13,008 nt of DNA from an uncultured Eubacteriales bacterium. GTDB taxonomy: Bacteria; Bacillota; Clostridia; Lachnospirales; Lachnospiraceae. Positions 1 through 7,089 of the stretch are shown piece by piece; the first letter of the stretch is position 1, and every line of letters starts with the position of its first letter. The translations under genes and the position numbers were made by a program. Location: the NCBI GenBank assembly GCA_900321915.1, contig ONXW01000307.1:1-13008 (forward strand). The letters run 5' to 3'. Under the pieces are notes generated by a model that worked only from the letters and a program-made list of their open reading frames with translations, ran no database searches and was not told the DNA's origin.

Positions 1-1824
1 TCCTATAAACTGAACGGCGTCCCGAAAAAACCGGAGGAGCTCGTCGGCGCTTCCGGGCTGGTGGAGATCCACATCCAGGCGGACCCGAATCCGAAGGCCG
101 CGGAGTATTTCCGGAACAACATGCTGCTTGTGGCGGCAATTCCGGTAGATATGGAGAAGTGCTACAGCGTGGACGCGCCCGGATCCCAGACCCAGACCAT
201 GGGCAGCTACACGGGGGTTATCTTTATGGCCCTTCCCGGGGAGACGGGAGATTTTACGGCCCGTATCGGGACAGACGACTTTTCCAGCATCGGCGTGATC
301 ATGACGATGATGCCCGGGACACTGGAGGATCTGGGGAAAATCAAGGATCTGAAGGAAGCTGAGGATACCTGGCGGGAAAACGGCGACCGCCTCTATGACA
401 GCATCGATGACCTCATGACGACTGTGGAGAGCATGAAGGACGATGTGAGGACGGCCAGGGACGGCACAAAGAACCTGCGGGATGCCCAGGGCATCATCAG
501 CGGTTCGAGAAAGCAGGCGGAAGCGCTGTCGGCGCAGTCCATCGAACAGCTGGGACAGCTTACCGTGACGGCGGCAGACCTGGTGCCGTATCTGGAGACA
601 GCCCGTGAGGCGGTTTCCGATATCAATCTGAATGTGGACGCCATGTACAATTCCCTGGAGGCCACCCAGGATGACCTGGATACCCTCTATGACAGGCTGA
701 AGAGCCTGCAGCGGGCGCTGTACAGGGCTTCTGACGGCGCGGACAGCGCCGTCCTCACGGCGGATGACCGCGCGGAGATTGAGAAGCTCGCGAGAGATAT
801 CATTACCGTAAACGGAGATATCGCCGAGGGCGCCTCCCACGTAAAGACGGTGGGGGAAGAGGTGAGGGCCCGCGCCCGGACCGCGAAGGAAGCGGCGGAC
901 AACATCACAAAATCCGATACCGCGCAGGCGATAAAGCAGGACATTGCAAGGGCGGCCAGCGATTCCAACCTCCCGAAGGAACAGCAGCAGGAAATCTGGC
1001 GCAGCGTGGAGGAGTATGAGGCTGCCATCAACCGCTCTGTGGCGGACCTGGAAACAGATGCGGAAAACAGCAGAATCACGAAGACGTTTAACCATGTGAC
1101 GGGGACAGCGGAAGACGTGATTCCCCTGATCAATGACGTCAACGGCATCGTCACAAGGAGCGGAAAAATCATAGACGAGACAAACGCGGCCCTGGGACTC
1201 ACCTCAGGCGCGGCATACGAGACGGGCCGGACCGTGGGGTCCCTCAGGTCTGTGGATGACGACCTGATCTACCTGATCGATGACGTCAGGGTCCTGATTG
1301 ATACGATGGATTCCTACGTTCCTGACATGCTGGAAGGCCTGCAGGACACGGAGGATATGATGAATGCCCTGACGGGCACCCTGGGAAGCACCTACGCTTT
1401 CCTGACCGTGGTCAACGGCACGATGACAGCCGCCGGGGACAGCCTGGACGCCGGGACGGAAAAGACGCTCCGCGCCGCGCAGCAGACCCTGACGAAGACG
1501 CTGACGGTGCTGGATGACATCGGGGGCGTACGGGAGGCCGGCGAGGCCATGAAAAAGACCCTGGACGACGAGCTGGACGAACTGGAAAATGAGAATAATT
1601 TCCTGAATATCGATCCGGACGCGAAAAAAAGGTCGTTCACATCCTCCCTGAACCGGGAGCCGCACAGCCTGCAGATCGTTGTGCGGACGGCGGAGATCGA
1701 TGAGGAGACCAGGGCGGCGGATATCACGGATGAGGAGACAGAGCCGGAGGACGTCGGCATTTTCCGGCGCATCTGGCTGGTGATCCGGAAAATCATAGAT
1801 GCGGTAGCATCCCTGTTTTCATAA
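1..1824 (+). CDS. Partial extracytoplasmic coiled-coil protein paired with MMPL transporter (5' end missing)
   Basis: The reading frame is open from base 1, so the gene starts left of the window. The GTG at 61 is an internal Val codon, not a start; 607 residues are visible. Residues 1-115 form a beta-rich region (it includes VGASGLVEIHIQ and a Cys near 54). Residues about 118-360 are strongly helical, Asp/Glu/Lys/Arg-rich and coiled-coil-like, with a second helical stretch to about 555. A short conserved-looking strand (HSLQIVVRTAEI) follows, then an acidic linker. The last 23 residues form a hydrophobic helix with Arg/Lys spaced through it, more amphipathic than a clean membrane span. From memory, Clostridia carry a family with this order (secreted beta domain, long heptad region, SLQIV-RT strand, membrane end) next to MMPL transporters. 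Some members are loosely annotated as YhgE/Pip-like. I infer an extracytoplasmic partner of the next gene. No enzymatic motif is visible and the function is unknown. Confidence 0.85.
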   Translation, partial: SYKLNGVPKKPEELVGASGLVEIHIQADPNPKAAEYFRNNMLLVAAIPVDMEKCYSVDAPGSQTQTMGSYTGVIFMALPGETGDFTARIGTDDFSSIGVIMTMMPGTLEDLGKIKDLKEAEDTWRENGDRLYDSIDDLMTTVESMKDDVRTARDGTKNLRDAQGIISGSRKQAEALSAQSIEQLGQLTVTAADLVPYLETAREAVSDINLNVDAMYNSLEATQDDLDTLYDRLKSLQRALYRASDGADSAVLTADDRAEIEKLARDIITVNGDIAEGASHVKTVGEEVRARARTAKEAADNITKSDTAQAIKQDIARAASDSNLPKEQQQEIWRSVEEYEAAINRSVADLETDAENSRITKTFNHVTGTAEDVIPLINDVNGIVTRSGKIIDETNAALGLTSGAAYETGRTVGSLRSVDDDLIYLIDDVRVLIDTMDSYVPDMLEGLQDTEDMMNALTGTLGSTYAFLTVVNGTMTAAGDSLDAGTEKTLRAAQQTLTKTLTVLDDIGGVREAGEAMKKTLDDELDELENENNFLNIDPDAKKRSFTSSLNREPHSLQIVVRTAEIDEETRAADITDEETEPEDVGIFRRIWLVIRKIIDAVASLFS

Positions 1825-1836
1825 ATAGACAAGTCT

Positions 1837-1876
1837 TTCAGCACCCCCGCAGTATTCTGCGTCCCGGGGTGCTGAA
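1837..1876 (+). other. Strong intercistronic hairpin without a U-tract
   Basis: An 11-bp perfect outer stem (TTCAGCACCCC at 1837-1847 with GGGGTGCTGAA at 1866-1876) continues into a 5-bp inner stem (CGCAG 1848-1852 with CTGCG 1857-1861) closed by a TATT loop. A 4-nt bulge (1862-1865) interrupts the 3' side. It begins 12 nt after the stop of the coiled-coil gene and ends 36 nt before the transporter start. The bases after it (TCATGAAAG) are not a T-run, so it is not a canonical intrinsic terminator. It could be an mRNA 3'-end stabiliser, a processing site or a weak, factor-assisted terminator that lowers transporter expression. Confidence 0.7.
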
Positions 1877-1912
1877 TCATGAAAGAATGCGGAGAGAAGG
1901 CAGAACGGGAAT

Positions 1913-4144
1913 ATGGCCATTAAGGACATGCTCAAAAACAGAAAACAGCAGAGGCATATTGCGGATATCATCGTGGATCACAACCGGGGAATCGCCCGGT
2001 TCGTGCTGATCCTGGTGGTGTTCTGTCTCTGCTGCGTTCCTTTTGTGGGCGTCAATTATGATCTGACCTCTTATCTGCCGGAATATGCCGGCTCCAAGGT
2101 CGCCATCGATAAAATGAAGGAAAACTTCGGTTATCCCGGCACGGGACGGATTATGCTGGAAAATGTATCCCTCTACGAGGCGAAACAGTATAAAAACCAG
2201 CTGGAAAAGGTGGAGGGCGTCGACCAGATCGTCTGGTGCGACCTCACCTCGCAGGTGTATTCCGGATCCGATTTTATCGATTATACGGCAATTGACGAGT
2301 ACTACAAGGATAACTGCGCCGTGATGGATGTGACATTCACGGAGGGGGATACCAGCCGTGTGACTCACAGGGCCATCGACGGCATCGAGGAGATTCTGGG
2401 CGACCGGGGATATATCGTGGGCATGTCGCCGACGAATAAATTCACGGAGGAGAATGTCCAGGGACAGATGAAGATGATCATGGCGGTCGCGGTCACCTTT
2501 ATTTTCCTCATTCTCCTGGTCACGACCACGTCGTATTTTGAACCGGTGCTGTTCCTGACGGTTATCGGGTGCGCTATCGCCATCAACAAGGGAACCAACC
2601 TGGTGCTGGGGGAAATCTCCTTCGTCACGAACAATATCGCCGACGTCATGCAGCTCGCGACTTCCATGGACTACTCGGTATTTCTCCTGCACGCCTACGA
2701 GAGAGAGAGGGAAAAGGGCGCGGGGAAAGAGGAGGCCATGAAGGCCGGCCTGAAAAATACCATCAACACGGTGCTGGCCAGCTCCCTGACCACATTCTGC
2801 GGCTTTATCGTCCTCATAACGATGCAGTTCAAGATGGGGTGGGATCTGGGCATCGTCATGTCAAAGAGCATTATCTGCAGCCTGATGATGGTGATTTTCC
2901 TGATGCCGTCGCTGCTTCTCAGGTGGTCCGACAGGATTGACCGCATGCGGCACCGGCCGTTCCTCCCGAAGTTCCACCGGTTTTCGGTCGTCGTGAACCG
3001 CATAAGTCCCTTTGTCCTGGGATTTGTGCTGCTGATTGCCGGTCCCTGCTATGTGGCGCAGGGCATGAATGATTTCATGTACGGGCCGGACGCCATCGGC
3101 GCGGGACCGGGGGTTTCCATCTACGAAAACGCCAGAAAGATCGACGAAAAGTTCGGGCGTTCCAACCTCCTGGTGGCGATTGTCCCGACGGAGTCGGATT
3201 ATAAGGAGCGGATGCTGACGGACGAGCTGGAGGATCTTCCCTATGTGAAGAAGGTCATGACTCTATCAGCCTATCTGCCGGACGGGGTGCCGGAATCCAT
3301 GCTGCCCAAGTCTGTGACAAAGCTGTTCCACCAGGGCGGCTATACCAGGCTCCTGATCTACATCAAGACAAAGCCGGAGAGCGCGCTGGCGTACAGGGAT
3401 ACGCTGGAGGTCAGGGGAATCCTGGAGAAGCATTATCCGGAGGAATGTTATATTACCGGAAATACGCCGTCGACCATGGATATGGAGAATATCCTGAAGA
3501 TAGACTACAAGCGGGTGAACAACCTGGCCATGGCTGGCGTTTTCCTGGTGGTCATGATGTCATTCCACTCCCCGATCATGCCTCTGGTGACAATGATACC
3601 GATCATGATCGCCATTTACCTGAATATGGCCTTCCCGTACCTGGTGGGCAAGAGCCTGATTTTTATCGGATACGCGGTCGTCAGCTGTATCCAGCTGGGA
3701 GCGACCATCGATTACGCGATCCTCTGCACCGAGAATTACATGCATGTCCGGCAGACGGAACCGGATAAAAAAGAGGCGTCCCGCGCCATGGTTGAGCTGA
3801 GCTTTCCTTCCATCCTGACGTCGGGAACCATCCTGGTCGTCTGCGGATACGCCATCAGCTACCTGTCCAGCATTCCCGCCATCAGCGAGGTGGGGCACCT
3901 TGTGGGAAGGGGCGCCATATTCTCGGTTCTGTTCGTCACCTCGACCATGCCCGTACTCCTCCGGCTGACAGACCATTTTATCATGACGCCGGCAGCGCAG
4001 AAGCGGCAGATGCGCCGCGCGAGGATACACCGCGCCTACGTGGCCGCCGTGAACCGGAGAAGGAAGCGCCACGAAAAGATAAAGGAGATGGTCCAAAAGG
4101 CCTTCGGGAAAAAGGACGAACAGGAACCCGGCGGGGAGTCCTGA
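1913..4144 (+). CDS. MMPL/RND-family (HAE3-like) membrane transporter
   Basis: This 743-residue protein has the duplicated RND plan. It has one N-terminal span (about 29-48), an extracellular domain (about 49-185), a membrane bundle (about 188-337), a basic cytoplasmic linker, a seventh span (about 364-382), a second extracellular domain (about 383-535) and a second bundle (about 537-692). The paired Asp-Tyr motifs that form the proton relay in MMPL proteins are present: D253-Y254 (MDYSVFLLH) and D600-Y601 (TIDYAILC). Proton-driven movement of a lipid or hydrophobic compound out of the membrane is established for the family; the substrate here cannot be read. Extracellular Cys109 and Cys135 could pair. 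The C-terminal tail (about 695-735) is unusually rich in Arg/Lys. The ATG at 1913 is preceded by GGAGAGAAGG at 1891-1900, a rather long 12-nt spacing. It probably shares a transcript with the upstream coiled-coil gene, separated by the hairpin. Confidence 0.93.
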   Translation: MAIKDMLKNRKQQRHIADIIVDHNRGIARFVLILVVFCLCCVPFVGVNYDLTSYLPEYAGSKVAIDKMKENFGYPGTGRIMLENVSLYEAKQYKNQLEKVEGVDQIVWCDLTSQVYSGSDFIDYTAIDEYYKDNCAVMDVTFTEGDTSRVTHRAIDGIEEILGDRGYIVGMSPTNKFTEENVQGQMKMIMAVAVTFIFLILLVTTTSYFEPVLFLTVIGCAIAINKGTNLVLGEISFVTNNIADVMQLATSMDYSVFLLHAYEREREKGAGKEEAMKAGLKNTINTVLASSLTTFCGFIVLITMQFKMGWDLGIVMSKSIICSLMMVIFLMPSLLLRWSDRIDRMRHRPFLPKFHRFSVVVNRISPFVLGFVLLIAGPCYVAQGMNDFMYGPDAIGAGPGVSIYENARKIDEKFGRSNLLVAIVPTESDYKERMLTDELEDLPYVKKVMTLSAYLPDGVPESMLPKSVTKLFHQGGYTRLLIYIKTKPESALAYRDTLEVRGILEKHYPEECYITGNTPSTMDMENILKIDYKRVNNLAMAGVFLVVMMSFHSPIMPLVTMIPIMIAIYLNMAFPYLVGKSLIFIGYAVVSCIQLGATIDYAILCTENYMHVRQTEPDKKEASRAMVELSFPSILTSGTILVVCGYAISYLSSIPAISEVGHLVGRGAIFSVLFVTSTMPVLLRLTDHFIMTPAAQKRQMRRARIHRAYVAAVNRRRKRHEKIKEMVQKAFGKKDEQEPGGES

Positions 4145-4155
4145 GAAGAAAGTGA

Positions 4156-4185
4156 TTGTTAAGAAATCCCACGTTGGTGTATAAC
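4156..4185 (+). promoter_or_regulatory. Possible sigma-A-type promoter upstream of folC
   Basis: TTGTTA (4156-4161) and TATAAC (4180-4185) are separated by 18 nt in the 62-nt gap between the transporter and folC. Both hexamers are reasonable but imperfect. Initiation about 7 nt downstream would begin around 4192, inside the folC Shine-Dalgarno at 4191-4197, giving a very short leader. That makes this assignment doubtful; read-through from the transporter gene is the alternative. Confidence 0.3.
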
Positions 4186-4190
4186 TAAAA

Positions 4191-4197
4191 GGGGAGG
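4191..4197 (+). promoter_or_regulatory. Shine-Dalgarno that decides the folC start
   Basis: GGGGAGG at 4191-4197 lies 9 nt before ATG 4207 but only 3 nt before TTG 4201, which is in the same frame. The spacing favours ATG 4207 as the start, trimming two residues from the longest reading frame. A third in-frame ATG at 4216 is 18 nt away and less likely. Confidence 0.75.
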
Positions 4198-4206
4198 ACT
4201 TTGTCT

Positions 4207-5523
4207 ATGCAGAAAATGAATTCAGTGGAAGCGTGTGAAGAATACATCAACAGTATTCCCAGGTTTTCCAAAATCAAGCACGATATGGCGGACCTCCGGG
4301 AGATGCTCCGGATGCTGGACGCGGCCGTACCGCAGGAGAAGGTGATCCATGTGGCCGGCACCAACGGGAAGGGCTCCGTCTGCGCCTTCCTGTCCTCCAT
4401 TCTCGGGAAGGCCGGATACAGCACGGCGCTGTTCACCTCACCCCACCTGGTGACGGTGAGGGAGCGGTTCCGCTTTGACGGGAAGATGATCCCGGAAGAA
4501 GAGTTTGTAAGCGCGTTCGGAAAAGTCCATGCGGCGGAGGATTCCTTTGCCCGGAAAGGCATGACGATCCCGACGTATTTTGAATACCTGTTCCTGATGT
4601 TTGCCGTGATGGTAAAAGAACATCCCACCGATTTCATTATCCTGGAAACGGGGCTCGGCGGAAGGCTCGACGCCACGAACTGCCTGGAGAAGCCCCGTGT
4701 CTGCGCCATCACGTCCATCAGCCTGGACCATATGCAGTATCTGGGGGATACCGTGACGGCGATCGCCGGGGAAAAGGCGGGAATCATCAAGGAGGGCGTT
4801 CCCCTGGTCTATGACAATACGGACGAAGAGGCCTCCGCGGTGTTCCGCAGGACAGCGGCAGAGAAGGGCTGCGCGGCTTACCCGGTTGACCGCTCCCTCA
4901 CACGGGAGCTGAAAGTCAGCACGAGGGGCATTTCTTTTAACGGAAAGACTAACCGGGGGGAGGAGCTTTCGCTCTGTGTGCCCTTCCCGGCGCCTTACCA
5001 GGCCGTGAATGCCATGATCGCCGCGGAGTGCGCGGGAATTCTCGGCATTTTGCGCGGGGCGGTGCAGGACGGTATCGCCGCGGCAAAGTGGCCGGGGCGG
5101 ATGGAAGAGATCCTGCCGGGCGTCTTCCTGGACGGCGGACACAATGAGGGCGGAATCCGCGCCTTCGCGGAGGCAGCCGCATGCATGGACACGCCGGGGG
5201 AAAACGGGAAAAAGCTCCTGCTGTTCGCGGTTTCCTCTGACAAGGAATACGGGAAAATGCTGACGCTCCTCAGGGACATCATGAAACCGGACAGGGTCTA
5301 CCTCACAAAGCTCGGGACAGAGCGCGCCCTGGACACAGAGATACTGCGGCAGGCGGCCGCCGGCATCTTCGGCGGTGATAAGAACCTCTGCGTAATCCCC
5401 GACGCGGCCTCCGCGATGCGGACGGCTCTCGCGGATAAGGAAAAAGGAGACCTGCTTTTCTGCGCGGGTTCCCTTTACCTGATCGGGGAGATCAAATCGG
5501 CGATGCAGCCGGACGGAGAATAA
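4207..5523 (+). CDS. folC: Folylpolyglutamate synthase / dihydrofolate synthase
   Basis: This cytoplasmic Mur-ligase-family enzyme joins glutamate to dihydropteroate or tetrahydrofolate with ATP. The 438 residues match the usual FolC length. Visible motifs, numbered from ATG 4207, are the ATP-binding loop HVAGTNGKGSV (about 48-58) and TSPHL (about 77-81). ETGLGGRLDATN (about 147-158) and the SLDHMQYLG / AGEKAGIIKEG stretch (about 172-197), which carries the expected Mg- and carbamyl-Lys region, follow. WPGRME (295-300) leads into the C-terminal ligase domain with DGGHNEGG (about 309-316). The last motif is more often DGAHN, so Ala has become Gly. GSLYLIGEIK closes the protein, as in other FolC. 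It heads the five-gene block, and the next gene begins 4 nt after its stop. No other folate gene is in the window, so whether it makes dihydrofolate, polyglutamates or both cannot be told from here. Confidence 0.96.
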   Translation: MQKMNSVEACEEYINSIPRFSKIKHDMADLREMLRMLDAAVPQEKVIHVAGTNGKGSVCAFLSSILGKAGYSTALFTSPHLVTVRERFRFDGKMIPEEEFVSAFGKVHAAEDSFARKGMTIPTYFEYLFLMFAVMVKEHPTDFIILETGLGGRLDATNCLEKPRVCAITSISLDHMQYLGDTVTAIAGEKAGIIKEGVPLVYDNTDEEASAVFRRTAAEKGCAAYPVDRSLTRELKVSTRGISFNGKTNRGEELSLCVPFPAPYQAVNAMIAAECAGILGILRGAVQDGIAAAKWPGRMEEILPGVFLDGGHNEGGIRAFAEAAACMDTPGENGKKLLLFAVSSDKEYGKMLTLLRDIMKPDRVYLTKLGTERALDTEILRQAAAGIFGGDKNLCVIPDAASAMRTALADKEKGDLLFCAGSLYLIGEIKSAMQPDGE

Positions 5524-5527
5524 TAAT

Positions 5528-5680
5528 ATGAGCGACGACAGAATCATAGATTTTGAGGAAGAACTGAGCCATTTCCAGCCCAGCCAGGACATCAGTTCCG
5601 TCGGGGAGGCCATCGTGCAGACTGACCTCACGGACATGTCTGATATCATGCTGGAGCTGATAAAACAGATGCGGGATTGA
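5528..5680 (+). CDS. Small acidic protein of 50 residues, function unknown
   Basis: ATG 5528 to TGA 5678-5680 encodes 50 residues beginning MSDDRIIDFEEEL and ending LELIKQMRD. It lies 4 nt after the folC stop and 4 nt before the TPR gene start. GGAG (5515-5518, inside the folC end) is spaced 9 nt from the ATG. There are 13 Asp/Glu against only 3 Lys/Arg, no signal peptide, no membrane span and no Cys. Two short helices separated by a Gln/Pro/Ser-containing turn (about 16-24) are plausible. It fills the gap between folC and the TPR gene exactly, in the same direction and with its own ribosome site, so I judge it a real gene rather than a spacer. I do not recognise a named family. A cytoplasmic adaptor or regulator of the neighbouring wall genes would be a guess. 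Confidence 0.75.
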   Translation: MSDDRIIDFEEELSHFQPSQDISSVGEAIVQTDLTDMSDIMLELIKQMRD

Positions 5681-5684
5681 GAAG

Positions 5685-7085
5685 ATGATTCGAACAGAAG
5701 AGATACGCACCATATCCAACAGCTTCTATAACGAAGGACTGCGGCTTGCAGGCATCAGGGACCTGACGGGCGCATCCCGGATGCTCAGGACATGCCTTAA
5801 CCTGAATAAATTCCATACGGAGGCCAGAAACCTCCTTGGCCTCATCTGCATGGAGACGGGGGAAACCGGGGACGCGCTGAAGCACTGGGTTATCAGCACA
5901 AACTTCCAGCAGAAGAACAACCGCGCCTCCCTGTACCTGGAAAGGGCGCAGCGGCGCCAGGATATCCTGGACGAACTGGACGCCGATATCCGCCGGTACA
6001 ACAGCGCGCTGTCGCAGGCGCAGAACGGGAACCCGGACCTGGCTGCCGTACAGCTCGGCAGCGTGGTGGACCGCAGGGACGATTTCGTCAGGGCACAGAA
6101 CCTGATGGCTCTCCTGTGCATCGAAAAGGGGGAGTACGCGAAAGCGGGAAGATACCTCCTCCGCACGCTCCGCATCGACGCGGGAAATCCCCGCGCCCAG
6201 TGGTACCTGGCCCATATCCGTTCCTCCCTCGGGAGGGAGGAAGAGGAAAATGACGGCAGGACGAATACATTTTCCCACAGGAGGATGCAGGCGGATGACG
6301 TGATAATCCCGCCCACCTACCGGGAGAATACCGGAAGGCAGGGCGTGCTGCTGGTCATCGCGGGCCTCCTTCTGGGAGCCGCCGCCATCTTCTTCCTGGT
6401 GATGCCCACCAGGATACGCCGGGAGACGGGAAACCACACCAGGGAGCTGCTGGAGTACAATGAGCAGCTGAACCAGAAGAACGAGGAGATTGCCGGGCTG
6501 GAAAAACTCAACGAGCAGTACCTCTCCGACAAGGAGAAGGCGGAGGGCGAGCTGGACAATATCCTGAACAATAAAGAGAGCGCCATGAGCCAGTACGGGA
6601 CGCTGGTCAAGATGAACAACGCGTACCGCAGCGGCGACCTGAACACTGCCGCCGCCATGTACGCGGATTTTGACACCTCGCTTATCGCGGATGATGACGT
6701 CCGCGCGTTTGCGGAGGAGCTGCGGCAGGAGGTGGCTACGGCCGGCTACCAGACGCTGGAGGATGAGGCTTATGAAACCTGGAATTCCGGAAGGTTCCGC
6801 GACGCGATCTCCCTTTATGAGACATGCCTGACCATCCGGCCGGACAACCCGAAGGTTCTCTATTACCTGGGCATCCTTCATAAGAGTGTAGACGAGAACG
6901 ATACCGCCGTGGAATACTTCACGAGGGTTGTGACGGAGTTCGCCGCCTCCGAGCAGGCGTCCCCCGCCAGGACACAGCTGGAAGAGCTTTCCCCGTCCGC
7001 GGGACCCCGCACGGGCACCCCGGTGCCGGAGAGCATACCGGCGCAGGAAGGAACAGGGGAGCAGGAGACAGAAGCTGCAGGATAA
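5685..7085 (+). CDS. TPR / single-span membrane / coiled-coil / TPR protein
   Basis: This 466-residue protein has an N-terminal TPR-like helical repeat domain (about 8-185, with repeats around 12-75 and 105-180) and a polar linker. A single hydrophobic span (about 219-240, VLLVIAGLLL...) and a Glu/Lys/Asn-rich coiled coil (about 250-305) follow. A second TPR region (about 310-432) contains an evident repeat, AYETWNSGRFRDAISLYETCLTIRPDNPKV..., split here over 364-391. The tail is Pro/Glu/Thr-rich. No signal peptide is present, so N-inside / C-outside is the simplest topology, although Arg residues just after the span argue weakly the other way. TPR domains bind proteins or peptides. Its position 4 nt before a class A penicillin-binding protein suggests a scaffold or regulator of wall synthesis; this is inference. 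The ATG at 5685 has only a weak GGGA site (5673-5676), so translational coupling to the small gene is likely. Confidence 0.85.
   Translation: MIRTEEIRTISNSFYNEGLRLAGIRDLTGASRMLRTCLNLNKFHTEARNLLGLICMETGETGDALKHWVISTNFQQKNNRASLYLERAQRRQDILDELDADIRRYNSALSQAQNGNPDLAAVQLGSVVDRRDDFVRAQNLMALLCIEKGEYAKAGRYLLRTLRIDAGNPRAQWYLAHIRSSLGREEEENDGRTNTFSHRRMQADDVIIPPTYRENTGRQGVLLVIAGLLLGAAAIFFLVMPTRIRRETGNHTRELLEYNEQLNQKNEEIAGLEKLNEQYLSDKEKAEGELDNILNNKESAMSQYGTLVKMNNAYRSGDLNTAAAMYADFDTSLIADDDVRAFAEELRQEVATAGYQTLEDEAYETWNSGRFRDAISLYETCLTIRPDNPKVLYYLGILHKSVDENDTAVEYFTRVVTEFAASEQASPARTQLEELSPSAGPRTGTPVPESIPAQEGTGEQETEAAG
6221..6242 (+). repeat. Perfect 10-bp inverted repeat inside the TPR gene
   Basis: TTCCTCCCTC (6221-6230) and GAGGGAGGAA (6233-6242) are exact reverse complements separated by GG. 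This would fold as a 9-bp stem with a 4-nt loop. It encodes the Ser-Ser-Leu-Gly-Arg-Glu-Glu segment (about residues 180-186) between the N-terminal TPR domain and the membrane linker. No T-run follows on either strand, so it is not a terminator. Confidence 0.6.
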
Positions 7086-7089
7086 TAAC

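Noticed and set aside
61..63. GTG as the start of the first gene
   Set aside because: The frame is open to base 1, no ribosome site precedes the GTG, and the residues encoded upstream continue the same domain. The gene is truncated by the window edge.
733..753. Eight-bp inverted repeat (GACGGCGC / GCGCCGTC, 5-nt loop) in the first gene
   Set aside because: It is GC-only, inside coding sequence, with no T-run and no relation to a gene boundary. Chance is likely.
4201..4203. TTG as the folC start
   Set aside because: It is only 3 nt from GGAGG, whereas ATG 4207 is at 9 nt, the usual spacing.
4438..5649. Reverse-strand open frame of 403 residues opposite folC
   Set aside because: It is antisense to a complete, motif-rich folC and has no recognisable motifs. 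Third-position GC on the coding strand keeps stops rare here.
7013..7028. GGCACC/GGTGCC palindrome near the TPR gene 3' end
   Set aside because: Six bp with a 2-nt centre inside a Pro/Gly-rich coding tail, with no T-run. It is not a terminator or a recognisable operator.
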